Source: Verrucomicrobiia bacterium (GTDB lineage: Bacteria; Verrucomicrobiota; Verrucomicrobiia; Limisphaerales; JAOAIM01). From it: a stretch of 36,330 bases of DNA. The number at the start of each line of letters is the position of its first letter. Positions within the stretch are counted from its first letter, which is position 1. The notes under the pieces were generated by a model. The model did not search any database, had not been told where the DNA came from, and saw only the letters and a list, made by a program, of their open reading frames with translations. A program made the translations under genes and the position numbers. This document shows, one piece after another, positions 9,400 to 16,513 of the stretch. Where the stretch lies: NCBI GenBank assembly GCA_026414705.1, contig JAOAIM010000006.1, positions 16,833-53,162 on the forward strand, read 5' to 3'.

Positions 9400-9710
9400 A
9401 AGCCGATTGATAACGAGTCGCACGCGGCCCGTCCACACTCCTCTCCCGCCCGATGAGGCGGCGGGCTGCACCTTGCGGCGGCAGTGGCCGCGAGACGCCA
9501 CTGGCGCGCCGCGCTCGGGACACCGAAGCACCACGGATGCTCCCGGACAAACAGCGTTTACGCACCGGGTGAACGGCAGGCTGCTTGGAACGAACTCGCA
9601 TCCGTGTCCTTGCGGGTTTCATCGGTGACTCCAATGCCGTTTTTGCGGTTGAACCGACGGCGGCCGGGCGCTTGCGCGGTTTGCATCCCAGCCGCTAGGG
9701 TGCGTGCCGA
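9400..9710. promoter_or_regulatory. Divergent intergenic region between GT2 and lptG-like genes
   Basis: About 310 bases separate two divergent genes, so promoters for both should lie here. I see a CAGTGGC…GCCACTG hairpin near 9483-9504 whose loop has the CGCGAGAC motif also found in the dispersed element, but no convincing -35/-10 pair. Confidence 0.35.
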
Positions 9711-10832
9711 ATGCGCCTGCTCGACCGGTATTTGTTGCGCGAGATGCTCGTGCCGCTGGCTTACTGCCTGGGCGGGTTCACGGTGTTTTGGATCGCCTTT
9801 GACCTGTTCGACCAGCTCGACCGGTTTCAATCCAATCTCATGACAACCGGGGACGTGGTGGAGTATTACGCGGTGCGACTGCCGGAGTTTGTGGTCACTG
9901 CGCTGCCCCTGGCGTTGCTGTTGGGGCTGCTCTACGCGTTGAGCCGACACGCCCGCCATCAGGAAATCACCGCCATCCGCGCCGCCGGGGTGAGCATCTG
10001 GAGACTGGCCGTGCCGTATTTTGGAGTGGCGGTGGTGGCCGGAGCGGTCCTGTTCTGGCTCAACGAGGGGTTCGTGCCCGACGCCACCGAACGGGCTGAG
10101 CAAATCAAACGACGCCGGTTGCCCCGCACCGAAACGCCCGATCAGGACCTGGCGCGCCAGGTGGGCTTCACCAACGACCGGGAGCGACGGGCCTGGCAAA
10201 TCGCCGAGTTCAACTTCCGCACCGCCCAGATGCTCAATCCCAAGGTCATCGAATTCCTCCCGGACGGTTCGCAACGGTGGTTGGACGCCGAGCGCGCCGG
10301 GCGCGTGAACGGGGTGTGGACGTTTTTCAACGTGCGACAATACCACGTCGCGGCGGGCGCCAACGCCGTGCCGACCTTGTTGTTGCAAACCAACGCGCTG
10401 GCCCGGCCGGATTTCGACGAGACGCCGGAAGCCATTCGCAGCGAACTCAAAATCAACCGTCGGCTGCGCGGGCGACTGGCGCGGGAGGCCGAGGTGCCGC
10501 TGCGCGAGTTGCTCGATTACCTGCGGTTTCATCCGCGCCCGGCGCGCCAGGACCGCCCGTGGCTTTACACGATGCTCCATGCGCGGCTGGCGATGCCCTG
10601 GACGTGCGTGATCGTGGTGCTGGTGGCCCTGCCGGTGGGGCTGGCCACCGGTCGGCGAAACCTCTTCGTGGGCGTGGCCGCCAGCATCGTGATCGGCTTC
10701 GGTTACTTTGTGTTGGGACAGTTGGGGGTGGCGCTGGGCACGGGCGGCCATCTGCCGCCCTGGGTGGCAGGCTGGCTGGCCAACGCGGTCTTCGGGCTGG
10801 GCGGGGTTTGGTGGACGGCGCGGATGCGTTGA
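9711..10832 (+). CDS. lptG: LptF/LptG family permease of the LPS export complex
   Basis: A 373-residue inner-membrane protein of the YjgP/YjgQ family. In the LptB2FG ABC transporter, LptF and LptG draw lipopolysaccharide from the inner membrane and pass it to LptC and LptA. It starts MRLLDRYLLREMLVP, typical of the family. Membrane segments lie at about 12-33, 56-78 and 100-118, with the coupling helix RHQEITAIRAAGVSIWRL (82-99) between the second and third. A large periplasmic beta-jellyroll follows (about 120-285), then three C-terminal membrane segments (about 290-370). AGGG precedes the ATG by about eight bases. No lptB or second permease gene is visible, so whether this is LptF or LptG is not certain. 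Its position beside glycan kinases and a GT2 enzyme supports an LPS context. Confidence 0.88.
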   Translation: MRLLDRYLLREMLVPLAYCLGGFTVFWIAFDLFDQLDRFQSNLMTTGDVVEYYAVRLPEFVVTALPLALLLGLLYALSRHARHQEITAIRAAGVSIWRLAVPYFGVAVVAGAVLFWLNEGFVPDATERAEQIKRRRLPRTETPDQDLARQVGFTNDRERRAWQIAEFNFRTAQMLNPKVIEFLPDGSQRWLDAERAGRVNGVWTFFNVRQYHVAAGANAVPTLLLQTNALARPDFDETPEAIRSELKINRRLRGRLAREAEVPLRELLDYLRFHPRPARQDRPWLYTMLHARLAMPWTCVIVVLVALPVGLATGRRNLFVGVAASIVIGFGYFVLGQLGVALGTGGHLPPWVAGWLANAVFGLGGVWWTARMR

Positions 10833-10889
10833 GCCGGACGACGGCGCGGACATCGCGCAGACCGGTTACCGCCGCCGCCCGGGATACAA

Positions 10890-10945
10890 CTCACCCAACC
10901 CTTTTAACCATTTAACCCTTTTAACGGCTCAACCCCTTTAAACGA
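10890..10945 (+). repeat. Short direct repeats of AACCCTTTTAAC type
   Basis: Four imperfect units (AACCCTTTTAAC, TTTAACCCTTTTAAC, ACGGCTCAACCCCTTTAAAC) run in tandem just past the lptG-like gene. They are low in GC compared with their surroundings. Function unknown; similar short TTTAAC runs are common between genes in this bacterial group. Confidence 0.6.
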
Positions 10946-11007
10946 TCCGTCCCCTGCCCTGCCGTTTGCTCCGTGTTGGGCGCGGCCGACCACCGCAACG
11001 CCATGCC

Positions 11008-11388
11008 TTAGATGTGCCGCGAATCGTTCTCGTCCTTGGTGGTGTAACCGCTTTCCTGGCGCTGAAAATTCACGGCGTTTTTCTTCACATACGCCTCGAA
11101 CACGTCGTCGGCGCTCATGCCCAGCACCTGCGCCAGGCTGATGAGGAAATGGAACAGGTCCACGACCTCCACGCGCGCGTTTTGGGGATCGAACTTCTGG
11201 TAACGCGCCCACCATTTCCAGGGCACGCTGTCGGTCAGCTCGGCGATTTCCTGCGACATCGCGCGGCAATAGTTCAGAATCCACTGGATGCGCTCGGCTT
11301 CGGTCATGGACTCGACGCGCACGCCGATGCGGTCGTTGAGCGCCTTTTGCAATCGCCACAGTTCGCGAAGCTGATCGGGTTTGTCCAT
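11008..11388 (-). CDS. Dimeric (all-alpha) dUTP diphosphatase
   Basis: A 126-residue protein of the dUTPase_2/MazG-like all-alpha NTP pyrophosphatase superfamily, which hydrolyses dUTP to dUMP and PPi, keeping uracil out of DNA and supplying dTMP precursor. The signature is clear: S-Q-E-I-A-E-L-T-D-S-V-P-W-K-W-W (45-60) provides Glu47, Glu50 and Asp53, and V-E-V-V-D-L-F-H-F-L-I-S (73-84) provides Glu74 and Asp77 for the Mg ions. It is shorter than the phage and trypanosomal dimeric dUTPases but the usual size for bacterial short forms. No co-directional neighbour; the helicase gene diverges from it. Confidence 0.88.
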   Translation of the reverse strand: MDKPDQLRELWRLQKALNDRIGVRVESMTEAERIQWILNYCRAMSQEIAELTDSVPWKWWARYQKFDPQNARVEVVDLFHFLISLAQVLGMSADDVFEAYVKKNAVNFQRQESGYTTKDENDSRHI

Positions 11389-11557
11389 GCGCCGAGCTTA
11401 GGGGCGGTGGCGGATGCTGACCAGTTTGGAAAGCGCGCCAGTCCGCGTCGGCGTCGGGCGGGGCGTCGGCAGCGGCTGCGCTCCAAAGCGCCGGCGTTGA
11501 GCCGGAGTTGGCGGATTTGGTTCGCTTCAGCCCGCGGCGCGGCTATGCTCCGACCCC

Positions 11558-12799
11558 ATGGGTTTCAGCAAGCTGGGTCTTTCGGAAAAGGTGCTCGCCG
11601 GCGTGCGGGCAATGGGCTACGTCGAACCGACCGCGATTCAACTGCGCGCGATCCCGCTGATTTTGTCCGGGCGCGACGTGATCGGCAGCGCGCAGACCGG
11701 CACGGGCAAAACGGCGGCATTTGCCCTGCCGATTCTCTCGCGCCTGGGCGCGCACGCGCCCGCCGGGCCGCGCGCGCTGGTGCTCGAACCCACCCGCGAA
11801 CTCGCCGCCCAGGTGCACACGTTCTTCAGCGATTACGCCCGGTTCACGGATTTGCACGCCGCCGTGCTTTATGGCGGCGTGGGTTACGGGCGGCAGCGCG
11901 ACCAACTCCGCGCCGGGCCGGACATTGTCGTGGCCACGCCCGGACGGCTGCTCGACCACATGGCCCGCGGTGCGGTGCGCCTGGACCGCGTTGAGTTCCT
12001 CGTGCTCGACGAGGCCGACCGGATGCTCGACATGGGTTTTTTGCCGGACGTCAAGCGCATCATCGAACGCTGCCCGCGCCAGCGTCACACCTGCCTGTTC
12101 TCGGCCACGATCCCGCCGCAGATCGAAACGCTCATCCGCTGGGCGATGCGCGACCCCGAAACCGTTGAAATCGGCGCGCGCCGGTCGCCCGCCCAGACCG
12201 TCAAGCACGTCATTTATCCCGTCGCTGAGTCCCAAAAGGTCGAGCTGCTGTTGGAACTGCTCCGGCGCGTGGACTTCAACTCGGTGCTCATTTTCTGCCG
12301 CACCAAGCACGGGGCCGACCGCGTTGCGCACCTGCTCAAGCGCGAGAACCACGCCGTGGCCGTGCTCCATTCCAATCGCACCCAATACGAACGCGAGCAG
12401 GCGCTGCGCGGGTTTCGGGACGGGCGTTACGAGGTGCTCGTGGCGACCGACATCGCCTCGCGCGGGCTGGACATTGCCGACGTGAGCCACGTGATCAACT
12501 TCGACGTGCCGCAGCATCCGGAAGATTACGTGCACCGGATCGGGCGCACCGGCCGGGCCGAAGCCAGCGGCGACGCCTTCACGCTGATGGTCGCCGAGGA
12601 CGCGCGCCACGTGCATGCGATCGAGCGGTTCATCGGCCAGAAAATCCCGCGCGTGAAGCTTGACGGTTTTGATTACCGCTACACGGCGCTCTTCGAGGAG
12701 GAAAAACCCGGCCGGCCGGGGGGCTTTTCGGGCCGCGTGCGCGGCGTGCGCGTCCATGGCGGCTACTACTTCGGACGCGGGCGACGCCGACGCCGGTGA
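11558..12799 (+). CDS. rhlE: DEAD-box ATP-dependent RNA helicase (RhlE-like)
   Basis: A 413-residue helicase that unwinds RNA duplexes, likely in ribosome assembly or mRNA turnover. The motifs occur in order: Q-motif (GFSKLGL … PTAIQ, 2-28), Walker A AQTGTGKT (45-52), PTRELA (78-83), TPGR (127-130), D-E-A-D (151-154), S-A-T (182-184), and the C-terminal lobe with VATDIASRGLDI and HRIGRTGRA. The C-terminus ends in a short Gly/Arg tail (GGYYFGRGRRRRR) likely to bind RNA, as in RhlE and SrmB relatives. The exact subfamily is inferred from overall length and the tail, so the symbol is tentative. The frameshifted nucleotidyltransferase begins 18 bases after its stop. Confidence 0.92.
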   Translation: MGFSKLGLSEKVLAGVRAMGYVEPTAIQLRAIPLILSGRDVIGSAQTGTGKTAAFALPILSRLGAHAPAGPRALVLEPTRELAAQVHTFFSDYARFTDLHAAVLYGGVGYGRQRDQLRAGPDIVVATPGRLLDHMARGAVRLDRVEFLVLDEADRMLDMGFLPDVKRIIERCPRQRHTCLFSATIPPQIETLIRWAMRDPETVEIGARRSPAQTVKHVIYPVAESQKVELLLELLRRVDFNSVLIFCRTKHGADRVAHLLKRENHAVAVLHSNRTQYEREQALRGFRDGRYEVLVATDIASRGLDIADVSHVINFDVPQHPEDYVHRIGRTGRAEASGDAFTLMVAEDARHVHAIERFIGQKIPRVKLDGFDYRYTALFEEEKPGRPGGFSGRVRGVRVHGGYYFGRGRRRRR

Positions 12800-12817
12800 G
12801 GAAAGCTTCGTCCGCGC

Positions 12818-13262
12818 ATGAAACGCTGGCCCCCGTTTGACGAGCATGGCGATTTGCCGGTCGGCGTCCACCGAGCCACGCTGCGCGAAGTGCTCGCGCA
12901 TTTTGCCAACGCGCCGCGGCGCATCGTCATTGCCCGACGGCTGGCACACATCCACCGACTGGCGCGCTCCACCGGACAGGTGGCTCGCTTCGTTGTTTTC
13001 GGCTCTTTTGTAACCGCAGAGCCGGCCCCCAACGACGTTGACATTTTCTTTGCTGATGGAGGATTCGTTTGACGTGCGATCCGTTTCTGGAGAAGTCCGC
13101 GTGGTCTTTGACCACGCCGCCGGGCAAAACCTCCTTGGGGCAAGCGTGTTCTGGATTCGACGGGCCGCTGCCGCAGGTGACGAGGAGGGAATGATCGGGT
13201 TTTGGCAAATCAAACGCGACGGCGGCAAACGGGGCGTTGTGGAGGTGGTCGGTCATGATTAA
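12818..13262 (+). pseudogene. Small nucleotidyltransferase-like protein, interrupted by a +1 frameshift
   Basis: Two overlapping frames together encode one protein of about 148 residues. Frame 1 (12818-13072) ends VFGSFVTAEPAPNDVDIFF…, with the nucleotidyltransferase G-S motif (62-63) and the Asp pair D73/D75. Frame 2 resumes at about 13050 as LLMEDSFDVRSVSG … VFDHAAGQN … GASVFWIRR … GFWQIKRDGGKRGVVEVV. Removing one T from the run TTTTCTTTG at 13044-13052 restores DVDIF-LLMEDSF, the continuous sequence I remember for this family (DUF6932-like). The cause may be a true mutation, a sequencing error, or programmed slippage; the context does not match a standard slippery site. The partner gene overlaps its 3' end. 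Confidence 0.75.
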
Positions 13263-13464
13263 GAACGACCGCGAACTGGAGGTGACGCAAGAGCGCGTTC
13301 GCCAGCTCGAGCGCCTGGTCGCGCAGATTCGCAAGGTCGAAACCGACCCGGAGAGCTACCGACTCTCCGCCGGTGGTTTTCTGGCAGAGATTGACCGAAT
13401 GAACCTCGAAATCCGGGACTACCTCTGGTCTCTGCCGACCGAGCGATCCGTCGAAGCTGCGTAA
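13255..13464 (+). CDS. Small coiled partner protein of the nucleotidyltransferase module
   Basis: A 69-residue protein, MIKNDRELEVTQERVRQLE…, largely helical and charged, with the pattern KVETDPESYRLSAGGFLAEIDRMNLEIRDYL. I recognise this as a recurrent small protein found next to DUF6932-type nucleotidyltransferases in many bacteria. An antitoxin-like role is an inference only. The ATG at 13255 overlaps the last eight bases of the upstream frame, and GGAGG lies nearby (about 13241), which supports translational coupling. Confidence 0.75.
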   Translation: MIKNDRELEVTQERVRQLERLVAQIRKVETDPESYRLSAGGFLAEIDRMNLEIRDYLWSLPTERSVEAA

Positions 13465-13576
13465 AGGCGGGGACCGCGCGCCGAATCGGCCGGTTCAAGC
13501 TCCGGCTCGCGTGCGCGGCGGGGCGCGTGCATGACGGCTGTTGCCTCCCAACCGGCCGCGGTCAAATCCGTCGTTC

Positions 13577-15115
13577 TCAATCCAACACCCATCGCACGAG
13601 CGTGTCGAACACCTCGGTCGCCTCCAGCGTGGGCGGCCCGGCCCAATCCCCGCGCTCGCAAATCAGCACCGGCCAGTCGCGCGGGTCGAGCGGGCGACGT
13701 CCGTGCGAACCTTTCACCAGGGAAGCATCGAGCGGGATCACATCCATGAGCATTCGCAGGCCGAGTTTTTTCTGGAGCAGTCGCCACGCGATTTTGGCGC
13801 GCAGCGCCAGCGGCGAAAGCGCCGGGTCGGTGAACAGTTCCACCGGGTCGTAACCGGGCTTGCGATGAATGTCCACCGTGCGCGCGTAGTCGGGCGCGCG
13901 GGCGTCGTCGAGCCAGAAGTAATAAGTGAACCAGGCGTGCTCCCTCGCCACAGCGATGAGGTCGCCGGCACGCGGATGCGCGACGCCCCAGGCCGCCTGC
14001 GCCTCGCGCCCCAACACGGCTTCGATCCCCTCGCATTGCTCGAGCAGTTCGCGCACGGGGTGTTCGAGCGTCGGATCGTTCAGATACACGTGGGCGATCT
14101 GATGGTCGGCGACGGCGAAGACACGGCTCGCGCCGCAATCGAGCTGCTCCCAGTGCAACTCCTCCTTGAGCGCGAGCCAGCCGCGTTGGCGAAAAAGTCG
14201 GTTCAAGTGTATCGGCGTCGTCACGTTGGTCAGGCCGTATTCGGAAAGCACCACGACCTGCACGTCCCGGGCGTGGAAAAAATCCAACAGGTCGCCGACG
14301 ATCGCGTCCACGGCGCGCAGGTCCGGCACGATCGCCGGATTCAAAGCGCGTTGCGCACCGGAGGGTTTTGCGCCCGGCTTCGGCCCGCTGGCGGAGGGAG
14401 TTTGGAACGGCCCGTGGCGTTGCAGGTTGTAGTCCAGGTGTGGCAGATAAACCAGGCTCAGGGTCGGTTGGAAACGGGTTTCGATCCATTTGGCGGCTTC
14501 GGCGATCCAGCGCGTGGCGGCGTCGGGCGCGCCCTGGGATGAGCGCACACCGGCGGCGGGCCCCCAAAACGTGGCGAACGGGAACTCGCCCAGATCGCGT
14601 TTGATTTCCGTCCGGATCGCATACGGCCAGGTGTAGATGTCGAAAATTTTGCGTCCGTCGGCGGGATAAATCGGGCGCGGCGTGATCGAGTAATCCGCGC
14701 TCGAATACATGTTGAACCACCAAAACAGCTTCGCGCACGTGAACGGCCTGGCGCCGGGTGCCGGGGAGTCGGTGATGGGTGATTGGTGATTGGTGGTTGG
14801 TGATTGGTGATGGGTGATTGGGGTGGGTGCGCGGAGCCGTTCCCAAAGTTTGCGTCCGTGAACCAGGTGGTTTGACTGCTTCCAGAAATGCCCCTCCGCC
14901 AGTTCGCGGTGATACCAGCCGTTGCCAACGATCCCGTGCCCGGCGGGCGTCAGGCCCGTCAGATACGTCGCCTGCGCCGTGCAGGTGACGGCGGGAAACA
15001 CCGGTCGGATGGTGAGCACGCGACCGCGCGCGGCGAACTCGCGCAATCGCGGCGTGTGCTCGCCCAACAGCGCGGGCGTCAGCCCCACCACGTTGAGGAT
15101 CGCCGTGCGTTTCAT
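13577..15115 (-). CDS. Alkaline-phosphatase-fold phosphodiesterase/nucleotide pyrophosphatase, EboF-like
   Basis: A 512-residue cytoplasmic protein of the type I phosphodiesterase/nucleotide pyrophosphatase family. It starts with MKRTAILNVVGLTPALLG; the metal- and nucleophile-bearing part includes FPAVTCTAQATYLTG (Thr in the nucleophile position, about residue 45) and GHGIVGNGWYHRE. Later metal-site segments are YLPHLDYNLQRHGP and VLSEYGLTNV. Combination with the adjacent dehydroquinate-synthase-like gene matches eboF-eboD of the ebo cluster (found in cyanobacteria, Bacteroidota and a eustigmatophyte plastid). Two low-complexity insertions stand out: residues about 97-124 (repeat-encoded HHQSP/NHQSP) and about 233-252 (Gly/Pro/Ser/Lys-rich). 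The ATG at 15115 was preferred over upstream TTG and GTG codons. Confidence 0.8.
   Translation of the reverse strand: MKRTAILNVVGLTPALLGEHTPRLREFAARGRVLTIRPVFPAVTCTAQATYLTGLTPAGHGIVGNGWYHRELAEGHFWKQSNHLVHGRKLWERLRAPTPITHHQSPTTNHQSPITDSPAPGARPFTCAKLFWWFNMYSSADYSITPRPIYPADGRKIFDIYTWPYAIRTEIKRDLGEFPFATFWGPAAGVRSSQGAPDAATRWIAEAAKWIETRFQPTLSLVYLPHLDYNLQRHGPFQTPSASGPKPGAKPSGAQRALNPAIVPDLRAVDAIVGDLLDFFHARDVQVVVLSEYGLTNVTTPIHLNRLFRQRGWLALKEELHWEQLDCGASRVFAVADHQIAHVYLNDPTLEHPVRELLEQCEGIEAVLGREAQAAWGVAHPRAGDLIAVAREHAWFTYYFWLDDARAPDYARTVDIHRKPGYDPVELFTDPALSPLALRAKIAWRLLQKKLGLRMLMDVIPLDASLVKGSHGRRPLDPRDWPVLICERGDWAGPPTLEATEVFDTLVRWVLD
14768..14828 (-). repeat. GGTGATTGGTGATT-type tandem repeat inside the EboF-like gene
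   Basis: On the plus strand it reads as tandem variants of GGTGATTG and GGTGATGG. On the coding strand these give the in-frame residues THHQSPTTNHQSPITD. Such ATCACCAATCACC runs are usually intergenic in related genomes. The coding frame stays open across it. Confidence 0.85.
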
Positions 15116-15173
15116 CACCAAAACAGGAATGCCAATCGAGCCCAGAACACCCGGATGCCCCGGCGGGTGTTCC

Positions 15174-16385
15174 CTACCTCTGGACTGCCTCGCACTGCGG
15201 GCGTTGAGCCAGCCGCCGTTCGTGTCGCTCGCGCAACTCGGTCAGCGCCCCGAGCATTGTCGGCAGGTGGATGTCGTGCACCTCGAAGCCGCGTCCGATG
15301 CCGCGCAGCAACGTCACGGTGAGCGGCCCGCCCAGATGCTCGCGAAATTCCTCCAGGCCCTCGGCAACCATCTGGCGCATCGCGCGCGCGTCCTGCGGCA
15401 GATGCGGTGTGAACAACTCGAACCCGACCGCCTCCAGCAGGCTCAGAACGCGCTCCGCGGCTGCGGCATCCAGCGCGCCAATTCGCCGCGAATAAATCGT
15501 GTCCAGCGCCAGACCGATCGCGACCGCCTCGCCGTGACGCAGCGCGAAACCTGAAAGGGCCTCCAGCTTGTGCGCCGCCCAGTGGCCGAAGTCCAACGGG
15601 CGCGCCGACCCGGTTTCAAACGGGTCGCCCGACGTGGCGATGTGTTCGACGTGCAACTCGGCGCACCGGAAAATCGCGCGGCGCAACGCGTCCGACTCCA
15701 ACATGCGCAGTCGGACCGCGGCGGCTTCCAGTTCGGCGAAAAACGCGGCGTCCCGGATCAACGCCACCTTGATGGCCTCCACCAGTCCGGCGCGTTTGTC
15801 GCGGGCTGGCAGCGAGTCGAGCAGTTGGAAATCGTTGATGACCGCCCAGGGCGGCGCGAAGGTGCCGAGGAAATTTTTTTTGCCGAAGGCGTTGACGCCG
15901 TTTTTGACGCCGACGCCCGAATCGCACTGGGCCAGCGTGGTGCTCGGCAATCGCACCAGCCGCACGCCGCGATGCGCCAGCGCCGCCGCCAACCCGACCA
16001 CGTCCAAAAACGCCCCGCCGCCCAGCGCCAGCACGAACGATTGCCGATCAATCCCGTGCCGCTCAATGAGCGTCAACACCTGCGCGACGTGCGCCCAATC
16101 GTTCTTGGCCGCTTCACCGCCGGGCAGGGTCACGGGCGGGCACACCAGTTCCGGTAAATCGGCACGCGCCGCGAACCCCGCGGCAACGCGCGCCGCCAGC
16201 GACGGTTGCGCCCCGGCCAGGCCCGCGTCCAACAGCGCCAGGGCGCGGGGCCGCATCGGCGAACGTGGCGCGCCCAGCGCGTGGGGCAGCGTCGGGTTGT
16301 CCGGAGCAAAGGCGTTTTCGGTGAAGAAAACGCGCAACCGATGGCCCACGGCGAAGTTTCGTTCGATCAGCGCCACGGGCGTCAT
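15174..16385 (-). CDS. 3-dehydroquinate-synthase-like protein, EboD-like
   Basis: A 403-residue sugar-phosphate cyclase-family protein. The NAD-binding loop is LALGGGAFLDVVGLAAALAHRG (119-140), followed by LPSTTLAQCDSGVGVKNGVN (147-164). The zinc ligands are Glu203 in LVEAIK, His268 in DFGHWAAHKLE, and His284 in LRHGEAVAIGL. It is longer than AroB (about 360) and has the FE-GSARPLDFGHW pattern that marks a paralogue group rather than ordinary shikimate-pathway enzymes. Next to the phosphatase-fold gene (58-base gap, same strand), this fits EboD of the ebo cluster, whose product is unknown but which in cyanobacteria supports export of scytonemin precursors. Alternatively it could be another sugar cyclase. 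Confidence 0.8.
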   Translation of the reverse strand: MTPVALIERNFAVGHRLRVFFTENAFAPDNPTLPHALGAPRSPMRPRALALLDAGLAGAQPSLAARVAAGFAARADLPELVCPPVTLPGGEAAKNDWAHVAQVLTLIERHGIDRQSFVLALGGGAFLDVVGLAAALAHRGVRLVRLPSTTLAQCDSGVGVKNGVNAFGKKNFLGTFAPPWAVINDFQLLDSLPARDKRAGLVEAIKVALIRDAAFFAELEAAAVRLRMLESDALRRAIFRCAELHVEHIATSGDPFETGSARPLDFGHWAAHKLEALSGFALRHGEAVAIGLALDTIYSRRIGALDAAAAERVLSLLEAVGFELFTPHLPQDARAMRQMVAEGLEEFREHLGGPLTVTLLRGIGRGFEVHDIHLPTMLGALTELRERHERRLAQRPQCEAVQR

Positions 16386-16513
16386 GGTGCAATCCGCCGC
16401 ACGGCAGAGCGAGCCGGGAATCGAACCGAAAGCGATGGCGTTCCTGGTGCGAGCGGGCTTGCGAGCAATCCGGGTTCGAAGTTTCCGGCTGCTTTGGTTA
16501 TCCTCCCGGCGTC

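Noticed and set aside
15174-16385. Calling this gene aroB of the shikimate pathway
   Set aside because: Extra length, the SARPLDFGHW pattern and the neighbouring phosphodiesterase-fold gene fit the EboD group better, although the fold is the same.
16404-16480. tRNA-like T-arm (minus-strand GGTTCGATTCCCGGCTC)
   Set aside because: The T-stem does not pair and no acceptor, D-arm or anticodon arm could be built around it.
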